Source: Sphaerolaimus hirsutus (taxonomy: Eukaryota; Nematoda; Chromadorea; Monhysterida; Sphaerolaimidae). Taken from it: a DNA stretch of 64,000 nt. The notes under the pieces are model-generated. The model was not told the DNA's origin. It saw only the letters and a list, made by a program, of their open reading frames with translations, and did not search any database. Where the stretch lies: NCBI GenBank assembly GCA_964036195.1, contig OZ038457.1, positions 25,678,787 to 25,742,786 of the forward strand, read 5' to 3'. A program made the position numbers and the translations under genes. The number at the start of each line of letters is the position of its first letter. Position 1 is the stretch's first letter. This document shows positions 54,301 to 60,138 of this stretch, one piece after another.

Positions 54301-57017
54301 CTGGCGCCATTAGTAGGCGCCACGCCATGGCGCCATTGGCGTTGGCGTCAGCGCCATGGAACGCTGTATATGTATGTAAATATGCATACAAAACAGCAAA
54401 AAGCACAACATTCAGTGTACATATTTATAATGATTTGCGGTCACATGGAGCAAATCTGATGGTAATACCTTATGTCTGGTGAAGAATGCGCGCTTGCGCG
54501 CAAAATTTTTTACGCTGAAGTTGAAAAAGTCGCATTTTCCGGTCACTTTCTGCTCTCGCCCCGGGAGGGGGGGGGCTGCAGCCCCGCCCCCCCCCTGGAT
54601 ACGGCCCTGATCAGGCCAATCTAATGCGATGGGAGAGGAAAATTATTCTTAATTCAGATTAAATACGCTAGGTCCCATCGTAAACTGCGCAGTTATACTA
54701 TTTCCTCGCGAAAAAAAATTACCCGATTTTTAATCGCGAAAAAAACTTTGCAGATTGAGCCCGAGCCATCCCCACCGCCCTCGAACATCGAAAATGAAAA
54801 TAATCAAAATAAAAAGTCAACAAAATGCGAGCAATTACCGGATGAATCGAAATCGAAAGCGAAATCAGCGGGAAATCAGTTTGAAAGTAGCGAATTGAAT
54901 GGGAGGAAAAGGCGGGCCCACAATGGCACCGGCGTTCCTGAGAAAACCGAACCTGTGCCCAAAAGAACTAGTCAAGGTTAAGTTTTTCATTTTAGCTTGT
55001 TGTTTATGCCTGGATCGGAGCTCGTGGTGCAAAAAGAACCAGAACTTCCTTGACATGCCGTTTTCCAGACATCTAGCTTCTTTGAATGCTGCTATACCGT
55101 ATTACCTCGAATTATTCCCCCTTGAATTAACCCCCCTCGAATTAACCCCACCCCTCAAAATGGGCTGGGGAAATACTACCCCCTCCGGCATGATGTGCAT
55201 CATGTATGCAATGTACATGATGTATTTATTACTACTAATTTGCATTGCAGCTACAATTATGTATGTATATGCTCATTTGTGTAGGTACAGATGTACATCT
55301 ATAGCCCCGATATGACTTATTTTCGCTCGTTTAACCCCGTTTTTTTGTATGCAAAAGCGTATTCTTTACTATGAATTTCACGAAAATTTCTGTCGAAATA
55401 ATACCCCCCCTCGAATTACCCCCCCCCCCCTCAAATTTTGCTGGCGAAATAATAAACCCCCATGGCGGTATTTCGAGGTATGTAATACGGTAAGTACTTA
55501 GTGAATTTCGCAAGTGGAGAGAAGTGAAGAAAAACACATTTTTTAAGTGAGACGTAAAGTGAAATGGCAACTAAAAAGTTAAAACGACATAAATTTAGAG
55601 GTTTAAAAGTTACTGGAAAGTTTAAAAAGAACGAAAGGTTGAAAGTTTATGTAAAACAAAATTACTGGCTTAAAAAACTTTACCTTTTTGAACCAGCAGC
55701 AGGGAATACCTCTGGTATCCTAGATTTTGACCCCAGGGGGTTGGATAGATAGCTGTTTTTTGGGGGGTGGGGGGGGGGCGGGGCGCTGTTGTGTTTAAAT
55801 ATATAGGCTTTTTCAAGGTGTAGAAAGCAGAAATGTGTGAAAAATCGCTAATAGTATTTTTTCGGTATGTGAAAAGTAGGTATATGAGAAAATATAGTGC
55901 TTAAAATGGCTGAAAATAGGCATCTAGACTCATGAACTAGTGACTTTCTGGCGGTAATCAATAAAACGGTATGTTTCAGGGAAACTTTGTGTATAATATC
56001 TCAGAAATCACTCCAGATAGCCTGATAACTGGCCGATTTGGGGGGGGGGCGTCAGGGAAATGTCGCCAAACAATTTGCCTCTGGGATAGATAAATAGCTG
56101 GGCGATTTTGCGTGGGGGTTACCCCCCCCCCATTGGAGACCCCTACTTTACGTTTACCTTTTTTACTTTTCAACTCACTTCTAACTTCTCATTTTACTTC
56201 ACTTTTTACGTCTTACTTATAAAATGTTTTTTCTATATCTCATCTCCACTTGCAAAAATGAGAACCTGGCCCCAAATTTTATTAGGTAGGTATCATAACA
56301 AATACAGTTTGAAACGTTTTTAAGTTTCAAAAATTTTCAATTTGGTCTCATTTTTAATTTTTTCTGTGCATGATTTTAATTTTTTTCAGTTGAACCGCAG
56401 TTGAATAGCAGTCATAAAAAGGGGTCGAAATCGGTTAAAGCTGATAATTCAAAGAAAACTGATTCGACGAAACGTGAAGATTCTGGTGGGAAGAAATATT
56501 CGAAAATGGTTGAAAATAAAGTTGACCAAGAGAAATCTTCCAGAGATAAGGTTTGCAATTTTTTGTTTGGACATTTTCATCTTTATTTACTAACGTTTTA
56601 TCCAAAAGTGTCCCAAAAGTGTCAAAATGTAAAGTTTGGAACGGAGCACATAACGTTGGAAAAAATGCAAAATGGTGAAAAATGTGCGGGGCCAATACTA
56701 GATGCCAATGCTAAACTCAATTTTCGAAACGTTGGAGTTATCGGCTTTTAGAATTTTGTGCATCACAATTATAGGTATTTCCATCTAAAGAATTTCATTT
56801 TCCATTTTTCCAGCAACGATCACCATCCGTTCAAAAAAAGGAAACAAATGTGGCAAAACTTGACAAAAGCAAATCTATGCAAAATGCATTTGCAAATTCC
56901 GCCGATATCGATCCCATTACGGCCGCTTTAAAACCGATAGAAGTTCCTGATTATCAAATCGAATTTCCTCCATGCGCGAATAATGATGATTATGTTCGAT
57001 ACCGGAAAATGTTTGAG
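30273..57017 (+). CDS. ELL: ELL, RNA polymerase II elongation factor (10 exons seen, both ends missing)
   Basis: ELL proteins stimulate RNA polymerase II by suppressing pausing and act in the nucleus in super- and little-elongation complexes. The ten exons are 30273-30377, 30603-30667, 34522-34659, 45251-45364, 45951-46036, 50661-50805, 51148-51420, 54754-54976, 56390-56550 and 56814-57017. All have GT-AG borders and the phases agree at all nine junctions, giving 504 codons. The N-terminal ELL domain is recognisable from VHLLKLSEVALATL, ELVGPAGVKLTVQ and SQLRPLRERLVHML, then LYSQVDQNWSFY. A Lys/Ser-rich disordered linker follows. The last exon ends VPDYQIEFPP...YVRYRKMFE, the entry to the C-terminal occludin-homology domain, whose remaining exon(s) must lie beyond the window. 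The first exon with the initiator Met was not found. Introns range from 225 bp to over 10 kb and are filled with transposons. Family assignment is from remembered ELL motifs and is strong; exact exon edges are inferred. Confidence 0.9.
30378..30602 (+). mobile_element. MITE-derived ELL intron (introner-like)
   Basis: The whole 225-bp intron is one copy of the fold-back MITE family (CAGTCCCAACCCCTGTAAAG at 30382 to CAGGGCTTGGGACTGCCC at 30599) plus target-site copies CAGGTGG at 30375-30381 and 30600-30606. The left copy supplies the donor CAG|GTGG, the right copy the acceptor CCCCAG|GTGG. Removing it joins the ELL frame without loss or gain: phase 1 into GGT-GGC. Pyrimidine-rich CTTTACTTTACATCTTACAG lies before the acceptor; that CTTACAG could act as a competing acceptor but would shift the frame. 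Because the family is nearly palindromic, it could offer similar signals in either orientation. Confidence 0.85.
30603..30667 (+). CDS. ELL: ELL exon 2
   Basis: 65 nt: two bases completing a Gly codon, then 21 codons reading GKLKVVVGKDGADLKILLAD and Q. It corresponds to the strand region after the first helix of the ELL domain. Donor CAG|GTGTGT, phase 0. The upstream border is the MITE target duplication. Confidence 0.85.
30776..31090. mobile_element. Truncated CAGGGACG-family hAT MITE
   Basis: GGATTTTTGAGCGGGGGGCG and GTACGTCCCTG mark a degraded copy of the family seen intact at 13026. In ELL intron 2. Confidence 0.65.
31111..31843. mobile_element. hAT-type MITE of TCGATAT words
   Basis: TAGGGTTGGGACGATATGAC to TATCGTCCCAACCCTA, with perfect duplications CCCATCAG at 31103-31110 and 31844-31851. 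Both arms are reiterated GATATTCGATAT words; the core (about 31230-31690) is plain AT-rich sequence. The frames rich in Tyr-Arg-Ile-Ser are products of the repeat. Confidence 0.93.
31848..32270. mobile_element. CAGGGGT/CTATCTAT element fragment
   Basis: CAGGGGTCTCCTAGGGG, CAGCTATCTCTCTATC and GTGATTTTAAGCG are words of the 28316 family. Flanking GCATTATGCATC-like words recur near 33430. No clean right end. Confidence 0.55.
32275..33368. mobile_element. TAGGGTTGG-type MITE (AAATCGATTTT words) with nested hAT
   Basis: Starts TAGGGTTGGAAAAAAATCGA; AAAAAATCGATCACCAACGG near 33350 is the decayed right end. Interrupted by the intact element at 32908-33326. Confidence 0.6.
32908..33326 (-). mobile_element. 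hAT-type MITE, CAGGGACGTATCC family, copy 2
   Basis: Inverted relative to 13026: CAAGGACGTATCCAGG to CCTGGATACGTCCCTG, with perfect 8-bp duplications TTCAAATC at 32900-32907 and 33327-33334. Carries the GCGCGC dyad at 33032-33049. Confidence 0.92.
33560..34265 (-). mobile_element. CTATCTAT/GGAGG element(s), inverted
   Basis: Reiterated GATAGATAGCTG and long G/C runs, with CATGAACTAGTGATTTTGG in the middle, are the inverse of the words in the 25702 element. At least two copies seem to be joined here. The apparent 211-codon frame is Pro/Ser/Tyr repeat translation. Confidence 0.6.
34522..34659 (+). CDS. ELL: ELL exon 3
   Basis: 138 nt, 46 codons, phase 0 at both ends, acceptor CCCTCACAG and donor GTGCAG|GTGGGG. 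Encodes TFTTHIAAEHSITELVCERH and then LELVGPAGVKLTVQ. This parallels the vertebrate segment from TFSFYLSNIG to LGSIQDKITVCA. High G/C at third positions against AT-rich surroundings. Confidence 0.88.
34755..34910. repeat. Half of a GGGATC-word MITE
   Basis: TAGGGTTCAAACGGGATGCC followed by GATCCCGATTC words matches the left end of the element at 52076. The right end is missing. Confidence 0.55.
34969..35196. mobile_element. Inverted-repeat MITE with a nested TA-site element
   Basis: CTCCACACACAGCGATTTTT and its inverse at 35177-35196 are the outer ends, with GTTCGAACGTT inside. At 35027 a second hairpin begins with CCGTATTCCTTCTAATAGA after TA and ends near 35145. Confidence 0.7.
35210..35633 (+). 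mobile_element. 5'-truncated CAGGGACG-family hAT MITE
   Basis: GGCTGCTTGTTTATGGA to GGATACGTCCTTGG matches the family interior and right end (with GCGCGCTTGCGCGC near 35495) but lacks the left 30 bases. Confidence 0.7.
35634..36135. other. MITE fragments, no gene seen
   Basis: 35640-35845 is a core and right end of the ACCTAGTGC/AACCCTA family; 35965-36110 is a decayed CAGGGACG-family fragment. The 100 bases between them are unassigned. Confidence 0.4.
36136..36823. mobile_element. Fold-back element with reiterated GATCGGTACTTTTA
   Basis: ATATGAAGGGTGTGCTTCTA and its inverse at the right frame a 690-bp element. At least six diverged copies of GTAGATCGGTACTTTTAGAA lie inside. No gene. Confidence 0.7.
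37127..37542. mobile_element. TAA-site inverted-repeat element (PIF/Harbinger-like)
   Basis: GACCCCGTTTACACGGATTT with its inverse at the right; TAA at 37124-37126 and 37543-37545. The paralogous copy shows the empty site with a single TAA (42954-42956), which proves the boundaries. The 3-bp TAA target suggests PIF/Harbinger mobilisation. Confidence 0.85.
37559..37946. mobile_element. TA-site element, CCGTATTGGCTTG ends
   Basis: CCGTATTGGCTTGTTTTGA inverted at the right, flanked by TA. The paralogous copy near 42970 is empty. It contains two ACCATGCTTGAATTGAGT-type repeats. Confidence 0.85.
38471..39752 (+). mobile_element. hAT-type MITE (TAGRGATGGC) with a second TAGGGTTGG MITE inside
   Basis: Duplications CTCCAGAC at 38463-38470 and 39753-39760. 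The right end is short (GTGCCAT without the last CCCTA). A TAGGGTTGGAAAAAAACG element starts at 38594 inside it but has lost its right end. Confidence 0.75.
40049..40161 (+). pseudogene. ELL: ELL exon 4, duplicate copy with a 1-nt deletion
   Basis: Near-identical to 45251-45364 but 113 nt instead of 114: one A is missing (CTCAAATATG against CTCAAAATATG), which breaks the frame from the canonical acceptor CACCCAG. Skipping two bases to an alternative AG (CAGAG|CAA) would restore a phase-0 frame. It could therefore be a dead duplicate, an alternative exon, or an assembly duplicate. Confidence 0.7.
40250..41342. repeat. Giant inverted repeat (~1.1 kb) abutting the gap
   Basis: The left arm (GGCCGTAATGAAAGCCTGG arrays, then CGCAGGCAGCCAAATGTGCG) is mirrored by 41100-41340. 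The centre holds four or more CGACCCGGGTACC / CCCAACGCTAG palindromic units. The inner stem repeats ACAATGACAG and ACATTGTTCC words. No gene. Confidence 0.85.
41343..41542. other. Scaffold gap, 200 N
   Basis: Exactly 200 N, a conventional placeholder, so the true gap size is probably unknown. Frames translated as X across it are meaningless. Confidence 0.99.
41543..42806. mobile_element. Fold-back of GTGCCCAAGTA words holding a hAT MITE
   Basis: CGGTGCCCAAGTAAACATCC words on the left and TTACTTGGGCACCGG on the right flank the inserted element at 41798-42753. Confidence 0.6.
41798..42753. mobile_element. hAT-type MITE of TCGATAT words, with an internal hairpin
   Basis: TAGGGTTCAAACGATATGAC to ATCGTTTGAACCCTA, with perfect duplications GGCACCGG at 41790-41797 and 42754-42761. 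At 42308-42547 a perfect fold-back (AAACACCTTCCCAGTCACGT and its inverse) is inserted in the core. Confidence 0.92.
43493..44537 (+). mobile_element. hAT-type MITE, paralogue of 38471-39752
   Basis: TAGGGATGGCCAAAAATG start, CTCCAGAC duplications at 43485-43492 and 44538-44545. Shorter than its paralogue because part of the nested element is deleted. Confidence 0.75.
44618..45032. mobile_element. TA-site element, CCGTATTACCTCG ends
   Basis: CCGTATTACCTCGAAATACC is inverted at the right, with TA at 44616-44617 and 45033-45034. The paralogous copy reads AAAATAGTATAC with one TA, an exact empty site. The interior has GAGGGGGGTTTATT words and a near-palindrome around TACATGATGTA. Confidence 0.92.
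45251..45364 (+). CDS. ELL: ELL exon 4 (intact copy)
   Basis: 114 nt, phase 0 at both ends, acceptor CACCCAG and donor ATAATG|GTTAGT. Encodes SKECEAQNMMKQRAKDIISK and continues to PSKIM. It fills the ELL region between KITVCA and the KKVQFRKP stretch. Here the canonical acceptor keeps the frame open, unlike the copy at 40049, so I take this as the working exon. Confidence 0.75.
45450..45880 (-). mobile_element. CTATCTAT-family fragment, inverted
   Basis: GATAGATAGATAGCTGAGCG and TAGCTGAAAATCTG words, related to 28316, just upstream of ELL exon 5. Confidence 0.55.
45951..46036 (+). CDS. ELL: ELL exon 5
   Basis: 86 nt: PKFAASLSRPQSANSSRAA and onward to GLK plus two carried bases; donor AAGAC|GTACGT. 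The carried AC joins the first C of exon 6 as a Thr codon. The frame is also open upstream to at least 45929 (acceptor GGCTGCAG), but only the 45951 start matches the phase of exon 4. Very GC-rich. Confidence 0.75.
46363..47421. mobile_element. hAT-type element (CAGGGTTGG ends), nested
   Basis: CAGGGTTGGCAAAATCTCAG to AAACCAACCCTG, duplications TTCGTGAC at 46355-46362 and 47422-47429. Interior like 16907, with ATAAAAT, TGTCATGACAAATG and AAATCTTATG words. Confidence 0.93.
47712..48465. mobile_element. hAT-type MITE (CAGAGTTG ends), nested
   Basis: CAGAGTTGGAAAAACGTATT to TTGTACAACTCTG, duplications GTGCTCAG at 47704-47711 and 48466-48473. Subterminal TTTACGTTTACGTTT arrays. Confidence 0.93.
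48649..49084 (+). mobile_element. hAT-type MITE, CAGGGACGTATCC family, copy 3
   Basis: CAGGGACGTATCCAGGATTT to CTGGATACGGCCCTG, perfect duplications TAAATACA at 48641-48648 and 49085-49092. GCGCGCTTGCGCGC dyad near 48960. Confidence 0.93.
49297..49809 (+). mobile_element. CAGGGGTAGG/CTATCTAT element
   Basis: CAGGGGTAGGAAAAGGGGGG to CTAGAATACCCCTG, full-length with long C runs. The flanks ATACATAC and ATACTATT do not make a clean duplication. Confidence 0.8.
50045..50215. repeat. Fold-back of CACACATCTAAGCCCATC words
   Basis: CCCATCACACATCTAAGCCC words on the left and TGATGGGTTTAGATG on the right form a short fold-back. Confidence 0.6.
50661..50805 (+). CDS. ELL: ELL exon 6
   Basis: 145 nt, acceptor CTCTTTGCAG, donor GCTCAG|GTTCAC. 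After one carried base it encodes GSQLRPLRERLVHMLVLKPL, then LSRLAADGLSTDDAACLDAL. This matches the winged-helix-like segment of ELL (QRPFRDRVLHLLALRPY...LQKDGL in the human protein). This was the most diagnostic exon for naming the gene. Confidence 0.93.
50866..50990. repeat. TAGGGTTGG-family right-end fragment
   Basis: ACCTAGTGCATGAGTACC followed by AAAAATCGGT words and CCAACCCTAG. In ELL intron 6. Confidence 0.6.
51148..51420 (+). CDS. ELL: ELL exon 7
   Basis: 273 nt, 91 codons, phase 0 both ends; acceptor CCTCCCCGCAG, donor CCCAAG|GTGCGT. Starts LGDPQSPGSSKYTLKTTLYS, then QVDQNWSFYGDLDRKVVVAK. This parallels the ELL stretch TLQDCMYKDVQKDWPGY...LKRVLVRKL. The 3' half is GC-rich and encodes an Ala/Gly/Ser linker. 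Confidence 0.92.
51618..52045. repeat. Two-level fold-back
   Basis: The outer pair is GATATTCAGAGTGGGCTT / AGCCCACTCTGAATGCC. The inner pair (51751-51940) is CTGATACGCACATCTG / CAGATGTGCGTATCAG with a CACTTGACAC / GTGTCAAGTG stem. In ELL intron 7. Confidence 0.65.
52076..52690. mobile_element. hAT-type MITE of GGGATC words
   Basis: TAGGGTTCAAACGGGATTGA to GATCCCGTTTGAACCCTA, perfect duplications CTTCCAGC at 52068-52075 and 52691-52698. The arms are dozens of GGGATC hexamers; Asp/Pro/Arg-rich frames come from the repeat, not a gene. Confidence 0.93.
52706..54078. mobile_element. 1.37-kb fold-back element, copy 2
   Basis: Same architecture as 10080-11440: arms with CATAGCTTAAATC ends, TTGGGAACCGCTTGG, the GACCTGAAACCATACTAT block and CCATATCTCGACCATTTCTC near the centre. 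It has diverged substantially from copy 1. Confidence 0.85.
54179..54609 (+). mobile_element. hAT-type MITE, CAGGGACGTATCC family, copy 4
   Basis: CAGGGACGTATCCAGGATTT to CTGGATACGGCCCTG with perfect duplications ATCAGGCC at 54171-54178 and 54610-54617. Very close to copy 3. Confidence 0.93.
54754..54976 (+). CDS. ELL: ELL exon 8 (linker)
   Basis: 223 nt, acceptor CTTTGCAG, donor GTCAAG|GTTAAG, phase 0 in and 1 out. Starts IEPEPSPPPSNIENENNQNK and ends in a basic patch (NGRKRRAHN). Low-complexity and charged, as expected for the disordered middle of ELL. Assigned by phase and position rather than by conserved motif. Confidence 0.8.
55097..55490. mobile_element. TA-site element, CCGTATTACCTCG ends, copy 2
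   Basis: CCGTATTACCTCGAATTATT is inverted at the right and flanked by TA at 55095-55096 and 55491-55492. Relative of 44618 with a diverged interior. In ELL intron 8. Confidence 0.85.
55695..56150 (-). mobile_element. CTATCTAT-family element, inverted
   Basis: Starts near ATCCTAGATTTTGACCCC and ends GGAGACCCCTA, with CATGAACTAGTGAC in the middle; in ELL intron 8. Confidence 0.6.
56390..56550 (+). CDS. ELL: ELL exon 9 (Lys/Ser-rich linker)
   Basis: 161 nt, strong acceptor TTTTTTTCAG, donor GATAAG|GTTTGC. Two bases complete a Val codon, then EPQLNSSHKKGSKSVKADNS and a run of Lys/Asp/Ser. Similar in character to the basic KKKSKKHKDKER stretch of vertebrate ELL. Confidence 0.85.
56814..57017 (+). 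CDS. ELL: ELL exon 10 (entry to occludin-homology domain)
   Basis: 204 nt, 68 codons, phase 0, acceptor TTTTTCCAG, donor TTTGAG|GTTGGT. Ends with VPDYQIEFPPCANNDDYVRY and RKMFE. It aligns with the human ELL segment TPDYLLKYAAISSSEQRQSY just before EYSEYRDLH. The following domain exons are not in this window. Confidence 0.92.
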
Positions 57018-57127
57018 GTTGGTTTTTTACTTCTAAAAGGAAAATGTTGAATCAAACATATTTGGGAGCTATTTTTTATAAAACGCCTTTTCCACCCCTA
57101 ACCTAGTGAATAGATAAGTAGTAGGGA

Positions 57128-57866
57128 TAGGGTTGGCCGATGTTTTTTTTAAACGTTTTTTTTTTTTAAACGTTTTTTTTTATTAAAAAAACATGACGTC
57201 CGAAATGTTTTTTTTTAAAAAAAAACATCGGCCGAAATTTTTTTGTACTAAGCACTAGGTATTTTGCAAAATTTTTGCGCGCAAGCGCGCAATTTCACAC
57301 ACAAATTGACATTGGTGGTTGTTTTCATTGGTTTTGTTGCATTTTTAGTATCAAAACATCCATTTCTATGTGCTACCATGGGTGAATAAGCCGACATATG
57401 TTGCTGTAATATATAATATTGAGGTAATGTGCTTCCATGTACCTCCACAGTGTGTAACTTCACTCCCAAAGTAACAACCTCCTTTTATCACCTTGTTTGA
57501 TCACCATTCCGTGCCAAACTTTACCTGATGTCACGAACATTCGACTATAAGGCGATATACGAACGATATGTCGACGAAAAATGGATATTTTTGACACAAA
57601 TCACCACTTACAATGCTATCCCATGGCTCCACAGCCATTATATGGTCATATTTAACATCACAGAGTATTGCCAGTGTCTGATATACCTATATATGTTGAC
57701 ACTAGGTCATATCTGGGAGCTTTTAAAAAAAACGTGTTTTTTTAAAAAAAAAACGTTGTTTTTAAAAAAAAACGTTGTTGTTTTAAAAAACATGGAGTTA
57801 AAAAAAAACGTTTTTTTTAAAAAAAAAACATCGAGTTAAAAAAAAAACGTTTTTTTTCCAACCCTA
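57128..57866 (-). mobile_element. hAT-type MITE (TAGGGTTGG ends), 739 bp
   Basis: TAGGGTTGGCCGATG to TTTCCAACCCTA, perfect duplications AGTAGGGA at 57120-57127 and 57867-57874. It landed on the very end of the next element (57869). Contains the GCGCGC dyad near 57279 and AAACGTTTTTTT arrays. Confidence 0.92.
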
Positions 57867-57868
57867 AG

Positions 57869-59035
57869 TAGGGATGGCCTGGGTTTTTTCAAAGGTTTAA
57901 AAAAACCTGACCATAGAAACCATTTTTTTTAAAACTCAGCCAAAATTTTTAGTGCTAAGCACTAGGTCTTTTGCTGTTTTTGTGATGGTTTTTCGTGGTT
58001 CGGGTTTTTGTGATCACCATACCATTGGTGGTGGTTTTCATTGGTTTTTGAGGCATTTTTTAGTGTGAAAACTTACATTTGCTCATGCTATTGTGTCATA
58101 ATAAGCTGTGATATGATAGTGTGGCACATCCAATCAATGTACCTCCATTTACTTGTACAGTGTGAAACATAACTGCTTATAAATTGTCACCTAATTTAAA
58201 CACTATTCCATGGCCAACTTCACTTGAAGTCACAAATGTTTGACAAAAGCCAATATAGGTAATAAGTCAACATAAAACTAGGGTTGGCCGATGTTTTTTT
58301 AAACGTTTAAAAAAAAACGTTTTAAAAACAACATGACGTCCGAAATGTTTTTTTGTTTTTTTAAAAACATCGGCCGAAATTTTTAGTACTAAGCATTAGG
58401 TATTTTGCAAAAATTTTGCGCGCAAGCGCGCAATTTCACTCACAAATTGAAATTGGTGATTGTTTTCATTGGTTTTGTGGCATTTTTAGTATCAAAGCAT
58501 CCATTTCTATGTGCTACCATGGGTAAATAAGCCATCATATGTTGCTGTAGTATATAATATTGAGGTAATGTGCTTCCATGTACCTCCACAGTGTGTAACT
58601 TCGCTCCCAGAGTAACAACTTCCTTTTATAACCTTGTTTGATCACTATTCCGTGCCAAACTTCACCTGAAGTCACGAACATTCGACTATAAGGCGATGTA
58701 TGAACATGTCACAAAAAATATTTTTGACACAAATCACCATTTATAATGCTATCCCATGGCTCCACAGCCATTATATGGTCATATTTAACATCACAGAGTA
58801 TTGCCACTATCTGATATACCAATATATGTTGACACTTGGTCATATCTGGGAGCTTTTAAAAAAAACGTGGTTTTTTAAAAAAAAACGTTGTTTTTAAAAA
58901 AAAACGTTGTTGTTTTAAAAAACATGGAGTTAAAAAAAAACGTTTTTTTCCAACCCTACATAAAACGGAAATTTTTGACAGCAATCACCACTTATAATGC
59001 TATCCCATGGCTCCACAGCTATTATGTGGATTATT
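57869..59035 (-). mobile_element. TAGGGATGGCC MITE interrupted by a TAGGGTTGG MITE
   Basis: Begins TAGGGATGGCCTGGG; its body resumes at 58967 (GGAAATTTTTGACAGC) after the nested insertion and fades near 59035 without a right end. Confidence 0.75.
58279..58958 (-). mobile_element. hAT-type MITE (TAGGGTTGG ends), nested
   Basis: TAGGGTTGGCCGATGTTTT to TTTTCCAACCCTA, perfect duplications CATAAAAC at 58271-58278 and 58959-58966. GCGCGC dyad near 58418. Confidence 0.93.
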
Positions 59036-59106
59036 TTCGCCATTAAATTGAGCGTTGCTAAAAGTTGTAGAAAACAGTAAAAGTTAGCCCATGTTCACAG
59101 TGAAAA

Positions 59107-60138
59107 TTAGTGATGACAAGATTTTTTATTTTCATATTTCAAGGAAAACGTTCCGTATTTGTGAGAAAAGACAGTTAAGTATAAATATGTTGTCTGAATT
59201 ATCCACCAATTAAGTATATAATATGATAACCCCCCCGGTCTTGCAACCTTATCATTATGAGCCAAATAGCAACACCTTGGACAATGTCCATTTCCGTCAG
59301 AACCCTCAACGATGCGCTCATGCAACCCATCCTGCCTAATTACGCCAAATCTACAGCACCTAACAGGGGACTTGGTTACCTTCTGCACGTGTGGAACGAC
59401 AAACGATGGCAACACGCCAACCAAATAATCACACAATTCTGACAATTCAACGAGTGACATGATGTCCACTGGACGCTCAACAACTGCCCCACCAGCCCTA
59501 CGCTTGCCGCGTGCGCGGGGAACCTGTCTACCAAACTTCACCAGCTTGGTGCCTTTCGACCTAGCTATTCCGAAGGACGTAGGCTTCGGAACTTTTCGGT
59601 CTACTTGGTTGCCACAGCTAACAAAGTCCGGTCGCGCAAACTGCAAAAGCTTGCGGCGAATAACGTGCGGCTGTAATTTCCCTCTCTTACCCACCAAATA
59701 CCAAAGGTTTCTAGGCTGCACAACTTTCTTCAGCCTTTCAGCAGTCCTCTCAAAAACACCACAAATTCTGGGTTCAATAAAAGCTGGCTCCATGATCAAG
59801 TGATCAAGCAACCACTGCTGAGAAGCATCACAAATCACTTCGCCATTGGGCAGAACAGAATCAACCACAAAATCACCAGCGCCCTGAACCTTTTCCGCAT
59901 ACGTGGCCCGTCGCCGAATTTGAAACATTTCCGACACGGGTTCAAAACCATCAAAAACAGGGCCCGATTCCAAATCATCAACCTCCCAGAAACCTTCAGA
60001 ACTTGGCGCGCCTTCAGAAACAGAAACAAGATTTGCCCATGCTTCGAAAACCGACAACTGAACATCACTCGAATGCAAACAAATAAAAGCAACTTCCATC
60101 ATGATTTCATAAATTAGAATAGGAGTAATTAGATCCAC
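59107..60138 (-). CDS. Unidentified 343-codon protein frame
   Basis: The longest non-retroelement frame in the window. It opens at a GTG; the first ATG start gives about 330 aa (MMEVAFICLHSSD). The N-terminal third is acidic (EGFWEVDDLESGPVFDGFEP). A basic middle follows (RRKLLQFARPDF, then GRQVPRARGKRRAG). A Cys-rich motif C-P-R-C-C-Y-L lies near residue 290. The last 40 residues are hydrophobic and low-complexity and may really be intron after a donor such as GATAAG|GTTGCA. I do not recognise the family. It sits between repeats that face each other (59138-59185 and 62599-62650), so it may be a transposon-encoded protein rather than a host gene. Confidence 0.5.
   Translation of the reverse strand: MDLITPILIYEIMMEVAFICLHSSDVQLSVFEAWANLVSVSEGAPSSEGFWEVDDLESGPVFDGFEPVSEMFQIRRRATYAEKVQGAGDFVVDSVLPNGEVICDASQQWLLDHLIMEPAFIEPRICGVFERTAERLKKVVQPRNLWYLVGKRGKLQPHVIRRKLLQFARPDFVSCGNQVDRKVPKPTSFGIARSKGTKLVKFGRQVPRARGKRRAGGAVVERPVDIMSLVELSELCDYLVGVLPSFVVPHVQKVTKSPVRCCRFGVIRQDGLHERIVEGSDGNGHCPRCCYLAHNDKVARPGGLSYYILNWWIIQTTYLYLTVFSHKYGTFSLKYENKKSCHH
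59138..59185 (-). repeat. Inverted repeat with 62599-62650
   Basis: TTTCAAGGAAAACGTTCCGT and TTTGTGAGAAAAGACAGTTA are mirrored by CTTCACTGCCATTTCTCACA and GGAACGATTTCCTTGA at the other side. Related copies occur at about 48585, 49240 and 50225. Confidence 0.6.
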
